Assembly (NCBI GenBank): GCA_021323265.1
Contig: JAJTCO010000003.1
Location: 62,001 to 126,000 of the forward strand
Source of the DNA: Pseudoduganella sp.
GTDB taxonomy: Bacteria; Pseudomonadota; Gammaproteobacteria; Burkholderiales; Burkholderiaceae_D
Direction: 5' to 3'
Length of the DNA stretch: 64,000 nt
Below the pieces are notes generated by a model. That model did no database searches and was not told the DNA's origin. It saw nothing but the letters and a program-made list of their open reading frames with translations. The position numbers and the translations under genes are program-made. How positions within the stretch are numbered: position 1 is the stretch's first letter; each line of letters begins with the position of its first letter. Positions 55,301 to 58,273 of this stretch are shown here, piece by piece.

Positions 55301-55910
55301 AGAAATCGATATAGGTGCCGCCCGTCAACGCTACGCGCGCCAGCAGGCCGTCAGTCCGGTAGGTGAAGCTTTGTTCGTTGTTGTACTCGTCGCGCCGCGA
55401 CGTCAGGCGGGCGTGATTGATGCTGGCGATCCAATCGTAGGTTTCGCTGACCTTGCCCTGACCGTCATCGCGGCCGCTGGTGCGCGTCCAGGTGTTGTCG
55501 CTCACGGTCAGCTTGCTGCGGGTGCCATCGGCCGCCACGAACTCGTAAGCGCTGGCGCTGCTGCTATAGGTGTAGCGCTCCAAGCTGCCATCCGCCTTAA
55601 CCAGATCGACCGTGCTGCCCGCAGTACTGACCGTGCCGGTCAGGTCGCGCAGGTAGCTCGCCACGCCGTTCGTGAAGCCATCTTTGTTATCGAAATCGTC
55701 GAGCTCACCCTGGCTGTTGTAGGTACGCAGCACATCCAGGTCGCGGCCGACACCGGTCAGGAAGGCATCGCGGCGCTGCAAGCGCAAGTTGCCCGTCAGC
55801 GCATTGACATACAAGTTTTCGCCCGCCGCCCCGGTGGCCGCCGAGCCAATCAGGTGATTACCATAAGAACCGTTCAGACCGAAATTGCCGTTACCAACGA
55901 TTGCAACCAT
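28386..55910 (-). CDS. Giant RHS/YD-repeat polymorphic toxin-like protein (9174 aa)
   Basis: One uninterrupted frame of 9175 codons. ATG 55910 is chosen because MVAIVGNGNFGLNGSYGN begins the family-like N-terminus and AAAGGG precedes it; the frame itself opens at 55988. There is no signal peptide. Residues about 40-110 (ALTGNLRLQRRD, VLRTYNSQG) form the usual N-cap. YD repeats (YDAAGRV..YNAFGE) fill about 150-7550. They are broken by a non-YD beta insert at about 6320-6855 and include an exact 430-residue in-frame duplication. C-terminal modules: LysM (about 7600-7655), Gly/Ala hydrophobic region (7683-7890), second LysM (about 8010-8063), a second helical/hydrophobic part, HEARH zincin-like motif (about 8670), TNT NADase-like domain (about 8842-8938) and a terminal domain (about 9048-9174; HFVERHG ... 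ATAYPLWGQ). It lacks the classic RHS core DPxG cleavage region. It splits fliP from fliQ. The secretion route is unknown. It is probably an antibacterial or anti-eukaryote effector. Confidence 0.9.
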   Translation of the reverse strand: MVAIVGNGNFGLNGSYGNHLIGSAATGAAGENLYVNALTGNLRLQRRDAFLTGVGRDLDVLRTYNSQGELDDFDNKDGFTNGVASYLRDLTGTVSTAGSTVDLVKADGSLERYTYSSSASAYEFVAADGTRSKLTVSDNTWTRTSGRDDGQGKVSETYDWIASINHARLTSRRDEYNNEQSFTYRTDGLLARVALTGGTYIDFSYQENRVTEVKSYEASGTLKDSTSYVYDEAGRLQRVQTQWRDAQGVTHNYIVEYSYDGSSKRVASLREIDASAAAGRVVDLAFTYVVHNGKYRVASVVDRSVSGQQRSTSFSYDGDSVTITDPMGGSTLITQANGRLQSVEMPAVDGVRQTISYTYDAGGRLLTVTNAGKVSSYTYVESAGKRTVTQTDPNGYVQTRIYDVATGALLSEEVAPPSGDTSPVRKTRYIYNAKGLLLYLVSPTGAVTRYGYNTNGLRTEEVRVGKEVATTLVNYTESELDTWIASRMDALVQRTEYTYDARGNLATSKTFSAATSTGAGDTGKPVRTITYSYDYAGRLLSQSELQASSGTDEAAVNYTYDSLGRVQTISRTTLGALKQVTTLSYTDAGHTITTTVAGAAVTVAQYSAAGELLTFTQGDTPTAPVTQYQYDALGRLRRKIDPTGVAQMFLYDAAGRLVAEVSQDGTLREMFYNTAGQMVRSVRYANVLTAGELNVLTSPTASGGTAPLMSAVDMQTWRPDADANNDRSSWSLYDDGGRLIKEIDELGYMTQYVYDSLGNKVARLRYEAQVSTSDLTITSSASSLAAPVRTSQTRLHRWVYDAAGLLVGEVDEEGYVTEYQRNALGQVKLRKRYANRLNTDGDTTAGGPSANSKLQLAANGSALAASVVPATSIDDQRIDYYYDAAGRLQVEVRWFRDAAGNDRYFLSEYVYNQAGLLTEKRAYANPLTTFSSAQSSSTHLTNVKSLNGGANDIQVVKHEYNRQGLLSKTIDVHNVATTYGYDDFGRLVRETQAADTTNARTTEKTYDTLGRMTATKDGRGKTTGYDYDGAGRLMSKTDANGRKTRYNYDTRGNLTHEINDLGEVIEKRYNAFNEVAKRVAYAGRLSSAEMSDQAGGQVNTTLRAAIERLFAEDQGKDVRDYQYSQRGLVARQSDNDGGDTTYGYNAFRDLLGETPVVGVSRQYAYDRRGLRTTTTTAPGTGSARVTSATYDAFGRTVTRTNERGTVTTLAYDRWNRLVSQSHPAGGSISTTYDAFDRTVSIKDHLGRTTAYSYDVAARSMTVTSPQGVAVTTQNNEFGEVWKVTDANGNATEYSYDLNGQLREIKGADGVVRETRSYHDNGQLMSVDIGGVTTGYEYDSANRVFRTKVGGKMVSEISYDGRGKVVEQRDGNNGLTRISYEHTTSGLVQTTAVDPAGLNLRTRVEYDKAGRVLKVTEGYGSANPKVLSYTYNDLGQKASVTQDSSGVALRTSYAYDKQGQLIAEENPAGEITRFAYDAAGRMTWRVDANGSLTRFEYTAVTEPLRVTRTEYIDAADLTLSMFGLVTMASQNDWASGLGGSNNGTNGKERKTYLFYDKDERLIYEAEYYQEAGAASYNERVTRYSYDSRGNLSRIRQLSALATNAIPTITSLDALAPTTTDRVTDSIYDRDNRVRYEVDGDGYVTEHQYDAGGRLNGTVRHAQRVTRSAGLLSESDIATAVAASAGDRSSSQTYDSAGRVESTSDQFGNVTRYSYDDAGRVIAILRHAQQAISNPDADALSITAYNAAGQVAYTVDGVGNVTGFVYDGQGRQTQRISYAGTIARQDVVPGAARIKELLDARPAGAVDRYENTVYEVRDGTAYRYVVDAGGNVTRQTLDRLGRVCATYQYANVLAIDGRALSAGDMAALATTASDQKTATFYDNDGNVSRTVDANGLVTAYHYTSTHENWKTVRYQSALSWSSATSMETQVANLISSDSSAAANIPQVREYKCYDRQGRLQGTIDSLGVHTVYENDVFGRTTRTIASNEGTVPAWAKTYADIQTAINTARSSSPRRSITLYDDANNTTYELNEQGLTTMRKRDAFGLVQSVTFAKKYALTSATPAMSAVRDFFALSANRSAADHGLASVWDGPNQTRYDIDAQGYVSKLEFDAAGNTLRSARLARPVTGWQASASLPTLASLQALASAADRAESKVYDANGRLRFHISTEGGVAETRYDALGRVVRALQYTVPLADSVAHTLDNLEQFAQDQATAASGNTMVFDEANRRTYTIDGEGGVSYTQADSMGRVVRSARFGQRLADWSPAHSAPAAATLAALAGAGSDQVSDQVYSAAGLLRFSVDGAGAVREYRHDGHGRVIQTLDYQVAISSSGRSLANLEQFATSNADQARATLTSIFDDAYDATFKIDAAGQVTRVRYNQFGDEVSRYEFALPIANWSTTSTIMLTTLQGMSINSAAPQSEISPRVRLTISDNLGRPRFVLSESHYDVATSKEQMGVREFRYDGFGNLLQTLDYATNHEWSVTNYQLTDPPSLSSMETFAQSYEAGARTTSKTYDSLGRVATEIDHGGRVIEYSYDSLGNLAAVTRRAQAAIKAGNQWGAVAASGDDRTERTIYDRSGLLRFRLNSANEVAEMRYDGAGRLTQTLHYLGAYSGTDFSLDDLLRWRDAADAPAAESTYRRYDSNGRLEYEIGSLGQTTRYSYDSAGRVSEVRQQALAATRAGNDWIAAADAADDQVTRTFYDQLDRVRFSVDATGGVRETRYDVLGRVTKEIGYATRVQDPLSATLAQLETFAAASANFSKANTRSKVYDSADRVLFEIDGTGSVVGYSYRAFDEVSKVTAYAARLDGWSGEAAPVLAALNALSKTGARTTEFVYDDLSRLRFEIDSANRVKEHVYTRLGDKAKVLQHAVQLYAPEMVNSNTAAAWDSLRINYTLSKAYDAETNAEAYRREEARAEAYAYDAAGRKLYTITFDGRVTRYGYNSAGLVETETVFADRLPGWSGNSVADRAALDALSGPAQTTTRLYDAAGRVRFTIAPESNLVAETRYDTLGRVVKELRYQTVYSGTRNTATLEAWVAANAGDVQTSTIRHADGGQVRWNIDSQGLTVREEYDSLGQLVKTTQFAQRAVWSNGDWTQVGVSSDGDITDETLYDQAGRVASTLRSSGERGIEVVAYTYDGIGRQVRVNRMAGEATRTATGWSLPGVDSSRDAGVETRYDELDRVEYTINDAGGVRQNKYNAFGQEVETVEYVAAATRTNGKWVLPDEAGAAHRVTTHYDTVGRATRVFGETGGSREIFYNIFDEVTGSSVNANTKLSDPARLYAAAGDQLIYNDQGQLRFAKIPSNNNKVREWLYDNDGNFVNTRVYSGINSSYTGDATYEAIYAWTGQGGTGTPKTAVNDALINDDFGRLRFIQDHTGRLIEVIYDDEGRLLGNRVFAELFTTGATYRVLSAGIRNLLPKTSVPASVHVDQATGRRLYSYDTTTKLVKQWLYDGTGKLTGFKTYTEQYTGTNSFTAIQTWVQNNGTPRPANDDSVVLDGSGDPYFTIAADGRVSKFGYTSTGAFERLDVYSSALYSGEKSISALLKWAAGSLRNRTEFGDGLVPARSEQLVHDDGQLRFRINADGTVEEFRYDSYGARLSKRIRYAAKYTTRDYSLYAMQNWAAANLAGARAETHVYSADGLTHYTIDAAGYVVRNDYDGLGRLLRTVRLQDPLSGWDASKTKSATELGALDEADARYTTNVNDIYGRVRYTVDHRKRVTEMRYDAQGRQTATLHYAGEYSGTSTLLALESWVANSSNQVGMRAAATQYDDDGRVEYQIGIDGLATRLVYDAQGRLEQTIELSTRAKWSDTGWEIQPQSKADQAANRVSQVSYNNLGLQEFSVDAAGVVTKQEYDAQGRVVRNVALYNGAVWNVTTKRWAVQAEDAERDRIAEIKRDAQGRVVADIDATGVTVLTVYDVYGDAVQTVARAARAVWNSGTRSWTVASASAGDRYSQVVFDALGLASTVIAGDGSSVSYIYDGFGAIERTIQHAASASWNAVTKRWTAPAVNAAKDRYSQFKHDAAGRMTVEIAADGTTTEYGYNDFGQVVSQVLRAAKASFAAGSWSKPAASSSDRYTEFAYDSAGQVTASTGFDGTRTEHVYNAFGEELHQTVRANKASFDTVNKTWGAVTASELDRVTSMSYDESGRKLTQVEFDGTSTSYAYGSFGALLQSQLRASKASWLEGKWEMAAQSDADRVTQYGYDAAGRISQEIAFDGQTVLTSYDAFGGVFQTTSRANTANWNADDQLWEVRDASASDRVAQFSYDDAGRLATEIDGSGVVRAVRYNAFGEAWQEVGRASRAKWNSTDKLWDTLPTDSVDDRIAQTDYDAAGRVAAHIDGTGVTTVSTYTPFGELSQTIQRANRVSWNGSQWSASTVNSSSDRVTQRLYSNNGQLTALVDGTGATESYRYDDFGALTQRIQRYTVATWNSTDRTWSEGAASAKDRVAQTNYNSAGQVEAEIAVDGTTTEYVLDDFGRVTSQVLRAAKGSFASGIWSKGAAGSTDRYTEYAYDSAGLVTASTDFDGTRTEHTYNDFGEELQQTVRANKALFDSSSKTWGSVTASDLDRVTSMSYDSAGRQLTRVEFDGTSTAYVYGSFGEMKQSQQRASKARWVNSQWQVAAYSAADRVTQYSYDGAGRVSEQVGFDGQTVITRYDAFGAAYRSTVRATRADWIEADKVWQARGTSTSDRVTQFGYDGAGRLAATIDASGGVQEVRYNAFGEAWQEVGRASRAQWNSTDKLWDTLPTDSVDDRIAQTDYDAAGRVAAHIDGVGVTTVSTYTLFGELSQTIQRATRASWDGTQWNAATANSSSDRVTQRLYSDSGQLTALVDGGGATESYRYDDFGAQTQRIQRYNLATWSTTDRKWSEASASNKDRVSQTNYNSLGQVVSTIGADGATVVYSYDEFGAVTSTVNRYLTASWSTSSLAWSAPAADQDDRVAQSAYDSQGRLVSTIAADGLTTLFEYDDFDQLLRTTVRAKSAAWNQATRSWKAASSDSLDRLTENVYDSAGQVVFQIDVAGQVTQASYNVFGEVTSKTSYASVLPAIQARTVLQLQQYYGPSGNRTAADRFEAFGYAADGSKRYRVDAEGYLTTYTTNAFGETTGILQYANAIGGWSQATVLASDPATQVTANTLFDRYTGASFDEAGRLQFEIGAEGEVTEKRYNAFGEVSGLLRYEARMSPWSQAMAHGPSAMTGWRSTHEADAANRYSAYSYRANGSKLLSVDAEGCVTAYETNRFNEPALVRQYATPLTAWSQTSSIPTSTEALTTNTKDRTTVTVNDSAGRPRFVVDAENYVTETRYDVFGQATDVLRYPVAMSSVTADATTVASAIAAITAELVSTSAPLAALTSYSYDAAGRVTSERQRIDADRTLETATTYDMFGQATRIVRAPGTDDESVVTRSYDKLGRVTEETTPAGTTRFVHGFNSLEVIAARGIALAESNQWHEVDDPASPDNWLANERALMGFARNASELGDADKKAILSLYTDRREMDRNGQVIKLVQPRMKDLGRSDLQSGVIEQEYDAFGNIIRSSRAVGSYGDDGVRTDSALAGTDTLFVFDRANRKRVEIDADGQRTETSYNAFGNEVQKRKYFSTANLTKAHSDRKMSYVVSGEVVDGTVNAIFDKRGMRVDETKTFGDANTRGRRVTHSFNAFGEIATKGLWAFPEGGWTPGDDVENTTGELGQWEYEYDRLGRVTSETLPVQVANGALGLKDVVNGYKYDAYGNRIESKEGVGLQVERTTTYGFSLRGQVVSKTTMPVSSFDSSTNTEEVAALVERYEYDLRGNLVRTTTPGGRITRSYFDAADRLIHEISPGGMLTSWVRDAANNAVLTKIYGTPVAIPEEGPVSIPEGEVRETEFRYDAAGHMIQSSIRDVALGEFSNDTGSGPGYVNFRGDITTHHYFDLFGNVVKIVGARGETTRFYYDMIGRKRAQLDAGGGLTVWYYAKNQYAEKLGGSGLLTYELRYNSAIRASDSDSLVEVIDSVGIDPETADSSQVRKTSTYTNAAGDVVLQAVWLYDEVAENSRTPVEAVTSYHYIGLGMVGRKVDPDGQETTYQYDNLGRRTREAATVRHVIKSNGVFSHEGALEGGAQASSIEYDAFGRIKRLVRLGSADYDKRETVNSYDHADRLVAHDEGGGSSYRHQVFEYDRDGRQTRTTELVRQAGESESWTEESYAIYDAEGRVTQEYKKRTRGQSVEQYAVTDMKYDVFGGMVSRGKRKDLNSILRYQEFTEYDKAGRVMRTNSADGVMKWFMYDANGNATLTLRTAGDDLRNVKLEQLTDALDGQLLAKMNAEIAVYDHANRLVETRRPNASVPDAMQRIANKARAFDDGSQGARLTINQSAQKWSALNSPLAGVQAIGVGNGADPVSYTVTGEWERTWQWISFDPEGSSGYWSKTENLREASLTVDLKDIRYAGTGEHYEVELLDSDGNVVAAAEATGGQSAVLDLDGTEAANARLVSNGTLCIYRRIASGDNGGRVLLASGAYNSWADAPPFPLDPNNPTHQTEKLPWTRTASATLVPVSSKLVLAGLVQRPAQVLLAYRKKGSDSAFELRTMSNPMPNGIDMVRDVYQFDLTDPSTPMGDGSEYEYQTIAVDGQGKMLAVSAGVLKRNTATGAVTVSASPSDTNALRIGQGAIEIGGGVVFFEQSANAAGSVGTARQVTLRYRNVSDLVWKEVALNPATGVGTLRDGYSWVPPVGEVGTYDVMLEVNEGGEPVSHMAGRLEIGISGLRVKSYGLLDDCEQVIRIDALAAGATRVEVSYIGADGIAEAYASSTEKGVFYWDARGLALLGDSIQYTVNAYAGEALLSTSSGELKLGGSTPEVLRKSHAGKVPAGQYAGTGGIWTLSGISALMVSNRQKFNAFGEVVALHDELNNEITREYDGAGNLTRETAPISNYMDETGVQTVGARGSTTYQYSRGGRMVKRTDAKGHSTTYSYLNAKGRDGKDLVYEEHADNGLVAMYKYDVFGDISTKYDGAMRATSYMFDERGLLLRMTRDNGNGDYLQEAYTYTEKGERATVTRYVKDVAGGVGVGVESTKYDAEGRVTYTKSAAGIEVTHTYSFNANVQGSGIESVGGYTETLSKTGWSVSQQTNTDYFGRQTYHFDGAYDTWTILNWAGQTTRKHGSRGQDLRYYYFSNGLLGSVVDVSLQRRTDYRYDAASNRTEVMQSTALADGNAGRLLDSATISYDALRRETDVRTRDAHVHRDYDQVGNVRRTLAVYRRATDGTVYQTPDEVWYDYDAQNRLTISQGRLNKKGTESTADDAIERGDNGIKIKYNLAGQRERVEYGMYAQGNTGPYEQTEEYSYRASDGELSAVRVYPRDLGYGGSMSSLRRLDSAGQSGEMTWIREEVRDVRGGTGELGLFKKTLVTRLDGDGKVLYEQSYIQKDGAAANVYKTIDYYYALPDKTRLTSKRVKDTQSYSENGTHFDLKTVETTDYSYVHAGGSPQEVGTSSYSISESSVDNGDWTKNSETWSGTGSSFDVNGNIASSTSFSKSRDKDNKWTGSSGTTTFQADHQGAQLHQSQFMRVKRDAAPAPLEAHYTRNIVVDGRIYGSLTNDRRHENYNVSPALPQSGAIAPAWAPSLSHDFDQNFVGVSAADQVGAVRKHTVASGDSLRTIAQNYYGDASLWYEIADANGLLGESELRSGQVISVPNRSNIGVHNTSITSRANVVRSTSNALELASPHKADACPHARLIVVAVTIAVSALVTVATAGLAGPFMGPLAVILLGAGSAMAGNAAGQLVGMEIGMQKGFNFEKMAIAGLTGAAGGALGAAGGAIGSKIGDLVGNAMSLSASATAIVAGAAGGAIGGFMSSVAGSLLESINSGKDLDWGSVAKDALISAAVGAAAGGASAGLKQIKAYVPASHQVAFGVATRVAVGAGSTLMSRGLQSLAYGDKGRDNATLFYGGLLLNAAAAAATGYGDELSERKQMLSEAAQRSEGEAGALHAHPGSMSPNHRGGLDSVSNDVQLAHPDGLSLNVDLSGFDELGARIGELGLPPSVSATAAGDQDSPAAPGRTYRVRKDDQLLRLARRFNVSPGALAYHNRDVLGKNALLRKGTELRIPGINDVTDQQSAQGLKWMLANSNYRLEKARAARDAVVAEREAKVREFTDYVAQLNGQQDPARAISIVPEQQRAIPASTQPEESKEISRHHVVGFVAGALVGAPSAVAEHVADKAELLGMDGLAKASRSWAQDYGASVTPRDGNADYRDAFGAGRNIVHGMGREQTRLKMLQFGAGAAVGAGVWAINTQSDWQAQVAESVGLDSVGASLSHYGNSVDQTYHTWTSDNPTLRDGFRVGTTLPEIGLGAALEEGLVVGDALRGAGAAAMYALTGNDERLNVSNLSAYGRELQNLGPGARMDERVGSELKGRVFDLAMVAATGGWSKFALSARGVALAKGSVMAGRAIKGVDIALNLAADAVPVMQNMRRIDVYQNLQASEGVVNLGANLLGGMVFGKALDLGANVSAKLKIGGGSHPSTSFEVGAVPRTDSKAVDGLRAYALDPSPTFGAVPQRYSDTQDRQLTAAATARTAAATTGNGSPASTVLLNSAMPNDSRGMTNGAELEDTFSDINLGDGGPPLGENETLALGGKPVDLSGEIFSPSRHWLLDTPVGNWRNYDGVKRHFESMGTKVLDSKEAAFELWNARAAGQAGWENGQRVLKFSPENSSIFAALHEARHENQINRLSGELGAERVRDLIESNPDVRAAVERGSYEYQLQTMAQFDGLTVRNSADSAMEPWRQTHMRTLEQIEGYSATTEEGIYRRLSEQGLLGPLTRAEPLLRKRMFGDPGMRSEAAGLDRIASNNHEGRYKSLDQTINERGQLARERELAQAANWRRADGSVWHPPFNGAMPGTQRTVTLPEGTGVDRFGGEGGTYVSPAYASTASRALGSEPTAPGSAYSVTDSIPGVERSVAAPWFGQRGLGTQYVLPKPVQGYLDNGQMAARSPEMRGLDRIAAANRAPDWAARERRARIAEIVGRRTSAGQTAGAGLAAHSVAAATTSTGAPEMQALARIAQANRAAVPAEQGARRLRISAMAERAAQSHLDHLERTNQGAHFVERHGAQTSLESQRLRATTGANPSTGVVDYYPNSEKPRLPSSATRFFSPRDQVAAIQRARKIWMTTGDVEKASRPVKFPYPVGEGFKSKHEYYGRQYSAQVWFARDGSGRIATAYPLWGQ
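41281..43860 (-). repeat. In-frame 1290-bp tandem duplication inside the RHS gene
   Basis: Two consecutive 1290-bp units (41281-42570 and 42571-43860), 430 codons each. For example, CGGTCGTCCACGCTATCGGT appears at 41671 and 42961, and the segment for VGRASRA.WNSTDKLWDTL is nearly identical in both. Similarity elsewhere in the units is high but not perfect, so the duplication has since diverged. Confidence 0.85.
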
Positions 55911-56424
55911 TTGCCTACCCTTTACGCTGAATTCATTGACCTGGTTCACGACTGGGCGCAGCCTTCTATCCGCAGCCGGGAGATCCATCTGGCAATTTAT
56001 CCAGCGCCAGGCGCGCCAATTTAGGCCGCACCGCCGGTTTCGGCGTAAAAATTTTCAATGCGTATATGATCTGTAAACCCAGCCACCAGAACGCTGCCAT
56101 TTGGCGGCGAGAAGTGAATCTCCAGTACGATTCCAGCCAGCGCCGGACCGGCCGCAGCTGGCGCGAACCGCGGGGGGCGTGGGAGAACAGCGCCCATGGC
56201 ACGGCCCGCCCTGCGGTCCGGGACGGAGAGATACTCGTGGTTTCGGGAAATCTAGCGGCGCGCGCAGACCGGCGCAGCAGCCGGCAGCCCAGGCAGCGCG
56301 ACGACGCGCCGCGCAGGCACAGCGCCGCCATGGACTTTTCACGGGAAAGGGGAGCGGAACGCGCCACACACGGGCGCCGCCGGCAGCGCGGCAGCGGCGC
56401 GCAACCGTTGCGACGAAAATGACA
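55911..56424. other. Upstream region of the RHS gene
   Basis: About 510 bases without a supported gene. It contains the RHS ribosome site (just above 55910) and an operator-like motif at 56060-56077 in an A/T-rich patch. The rest, to 56424, shows only G/C-rich shadow frames. Confidence 0.6.
56060..56077 (+). promoter_or_regulatory. Operator-like motif upstream of the RHS gene
   Basis: GCGTATATGATCTGTAAA, about 150 bases before the RHS start. It aligns with 17271-17288 (GCGTAnnnnATCTGTAA) and has the same 11-bp half-site spacing. It lies in an A/T-rich patch suitable for a promoter. Confidence 0.5.
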
Positions 56425-56456
56425 AGGGCTGGGCCGCCCTGACGGCGCCCAGCCCT
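56425..56456 (-). terminator. Terminator-like hairpin after the small secreted gene
   Basis: AGGGCTGGGC (56425-56434) and GCCCAGCCCT (56447-56456) form a perfect 10-bp stem with a 12-base loop, 60 bases past the stop of 56516-56971. On the minus strand it is followed by TTGTCATTTT, a weak T tract. It would separate that gene from the RHS transcript. Confidence 0.6.
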
Positions 56457-56515
56457 ATCCTCCAGGCCAGCCAAACCACCCTACTGCCGGCGGCCAGCCC
56501 AACGGCTCGCGGCGC

Positions 56516-56971
56516 TTACTGGGTTGCGCCGCAGCTGACCACGGCCAGCTGGTGCATGGTGGCGGAGCCGGTGAAGGTGGAGCGGCTGGCGCTCCACTGG
56601 CCACCCATCTGCTCGATGCGCGTGGTGAAGACGGCGCCGGAGCTGCCATCCAGGCCGGTCACGGTGCCGGCAGCGAGGCCTTGCAGGCTGCCATCCGGGC
56701 TGAAGCTGGCAGTGCCCGACAGACTGGTTTGCAGCACGAACTGCTGGCCAACCGGCGCATGCGGGCTCACGTGATATTCGTACAGGCGAATGGCGCGCGC
56801 CTCGCGCGACGCCACCGTGCCGAACGGCTCGTTATTGTCCTGCACCGCCACGTAATAGCGGTTCAGCGCGTCGTTTTGCATCTGGAAGCACATTGGCAAG
56901 GTAGTTTGCGCCATCGCCGGCACAGCTGCACACGTTGCGATCAGCCCCAGAATCGATTTTGAGATCCTCAA
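56516..56971 (-). CDS. Small secreted protein, unknown
   Basis: A 151-residue exported protein. TTG 56971 is chosen as start because GAGGGA lies seven bases upstream and the signal peptide (RISKSILGLIATCAAVPAMAQ) begins there; the open frame to 57019 would bury the signal. The mature part has two Cys (MCFQM and VVSCG near the ends) that could pair. It also has a beta-rich stretch with SLSGTASFSPDGSLQG and GTVTGLDGSSGAVF. No family is recognised. It lies just upstream of the RHS gene, separated by a hairpin. Its promoter region carries the motif pair also seen at 17231-17288, before another small secreted gene. Confidence 0.7.
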   Translation of the reverse strand: MRISKSILGLIATCAAVPAMAQTTLPMCFQMQNDALNRYYVAVQDNNEPFGTVASREARAIRLYEYHVSPHAPVGQQFVLQTSLSGTASFSPDGSLQGLAAGTVTGLDGSSGAVFTTRIEQMGGQWSASRSTFTGSATMHQLAVVSCGATQ

Positions 56972-57066
56972 TTGATTTCCCTCATGGTTAAAGTTGGTTG
57001 ATGCGCGGCGGGCCGGCATTGTCCGGCGACCGCTCCCGCCGCCCCACGGATTATCCGGATCGCTTG

Positions 57067-57151
57067 TTACAGATCGCCTTCAAATGCGCACCCGCCCCAC
57101 CGGCTATCGACACGGCGGCCACAGTTCCGCCATCTGTAATGCATCAGTAGA
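57067..57151. promoter_or_regulatory. Paired operator-like motifs upstream of the small secreted gene
   Basis: Minus strand TGAAGGCGATCTGTAAC (57083-57067) and plus strand GCCATCTGTAAT (57129-57140), the latter followed 11 bp on by AGTAGA (57146-57151). They have the same outward orientation as the pair at 17231-17288, with a spacing 15 bases longer. Confidence 0.55.
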
Positions 57152-57217
57152 CACGCAGCGCTTACGCTAACCGTGGTTCGTGCTCCATTACGAATCTCTC
57201 AATCGGAGTTGGTTTTC

Positions 57218-57247
57218 GGCCCGCGGCAAAGTCGCGGGCCTTTTTTT
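57218..57247 (+). terminator. Strong intrinsic terminator, plus strand
   Basis: GGCCCGCG (57218-57225) and CGCGGGCC (57233-57240) with a 7-base loop, then seven T. It points along the plus strand, although all nearby genes are on the minus strand, so it may end a short unannotated transcript. Confidence 0.8.
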
Positions 57248-57268
57248 GCCTGCGCCGCACGGCTGTGG

Positions 57269-57631
57269 TTAGCGCCCGCCGGTCAGCAATAAGGCGATCG
57301 CCTGCTGCACCAGCGGTGCCAGCTCCGGGTCGTGCTCCATGCGCTGTTGCAGGGTGCAGGTCAGCTCCTGGAAAGCGGCATCGTTCGCCAATTGGGCGCC
57401 GAACTGTTGCAGCAGCACCGCCTCCAGGAAGTGGCGGAAGGCCTTGCGGCCGCGCTCCGGGTCGCTGGGGTCGAGCGCGGCGATGCGGCGCCGCGCTTGT
57501 GCCGCTGCGCCGCGCTGCGGCGCATTGCGGCGCGCCGCTGGCGCCGGGCGCGCTGCGCTCGCGGCCGGACGTGCCGCCACCTGCTGCCGGATCAGAGCGG
57601 CGACCTGCTGTAGTTTGCTGATCGGTGACAT
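57269..57631 (-). CDS. Hypothetical protein in flagellar cluster
   Basis: A 120-residue cytoplasmic protein: an N-terminal helical part, an Ala/Arg/Pro linker (about 20-50) and a helical C-terminal domain (GRKAFRHFLEAVLLQQFG ... QRMEHDPELAPLVQQAI). There is no signal or membrane segment. It follows the TPR gene by 27 bases and appears to be the last gene of the run starting at flgD before the gap. The conserved-looking helical domain suggests a real gene. The family is not recognised; a flagellar assembly or chaperone role is possible from context only. Confidence 0.65.
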   Translation of the reverse strand: MSPISKLQQVAALIRQQVAARPAASAARPAPAARRNAPQRGAAAQARRRIAALDPSDPERGRKAFRHFLEAVLLQQFGAQLANDAAFQELTCTLQQRMEHDPELAPLVQQAIALLLTGGR

Positions 57632-57658
57632 GACGCTGGTCCGCGGTGGCCCGGCAGC

Positions 57659-58225
57659 TTATTCCGGCTGATAGGCGCTGACCGCCAGGTGCTGCTCGCC
57701 GGCCGCCGCCGGCGCCTCCGGCGGCGCCAGTTCGGCCTGCGCCGCCTCGATGCGCCGCAGCACATTCTCCATGTCGCGGTTCAGCGACTGGTTCACCACG
57801 TTGCGCGCCATGCCCTCCAGCAGCAGGCGCTTGGCGTCGTCAAATTCATCGCGCACCAGGCACAGCATGCCATCGCGGAACAAACGCAGCGGGTGCAGGC
57901 TGTCGCTGGCATCGAACGCTTGCCAAGCCAGCGCGGCTTCGGCCACCTGGCCCTGCGTCAGGTACAGCAGGCCGAGCTGGAAGTGCGCCATCTCCAGCCC
58001 CGGGTTGAGCTCCACGGCCCGCCGCAGGGCCGCCAGGCCGGCATCGGCCATGCCGATCTGGGCATACTGCGCGCCCAGCAGCAAGTGACATTCGGCATCG
58101 CTGCCGTCTTGCGCCAGCGCGTGTTTCAGGCAACTGATCGACGTGTGTAAGTCGCTGCGGCCGATGGCCGCCAGCGCCAGGTGCTTGAATTCCTGCGCCG
58201 TCAAGTTGTTGTAAAAATCCGTCAT
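57659..58225 (-). CDS. TPR-repeat protein
   Basis: A 188-residue protein with about three TPR units (HLLLGAQYAQIGMADAGLAALRRAVELNPG, AHFQLGLLYLTQGQVAEAALAW) and a Pro/Ala-rich tail. It is soluble and probably a protein-binding scaffold. It sits between a larger TPR gene and a small hypothetical gene in the flagellar run. Chaperones of type III apparatus often have TPR folds, so a role as secretion chaperone or assembly factor is possible but unproven. Confidence 0.8.
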   Translation of the reverse strand: MTDFYNNLTAQEFKHLALAAIGRSDLHTSISCLKHALAQDGSDAECHLLLGAQYAQIGMADAGLAALRRAVELNPGLEMAHFQLGLLYLTQGQVAEAALAWQAFDASDSLHPLRLFRDGMLCLVRDEFDDAKRLLLEGMARNVVNQSLNRDMENVLRRIEAAQAELAPPEAPAAAGEQHLAVSAYQPE

Positions 58226-58273
58226 CTGCTTTCCTCTCGGTTGGTGGTAATTCGCGGGCCGCCGGCGCCCGCT

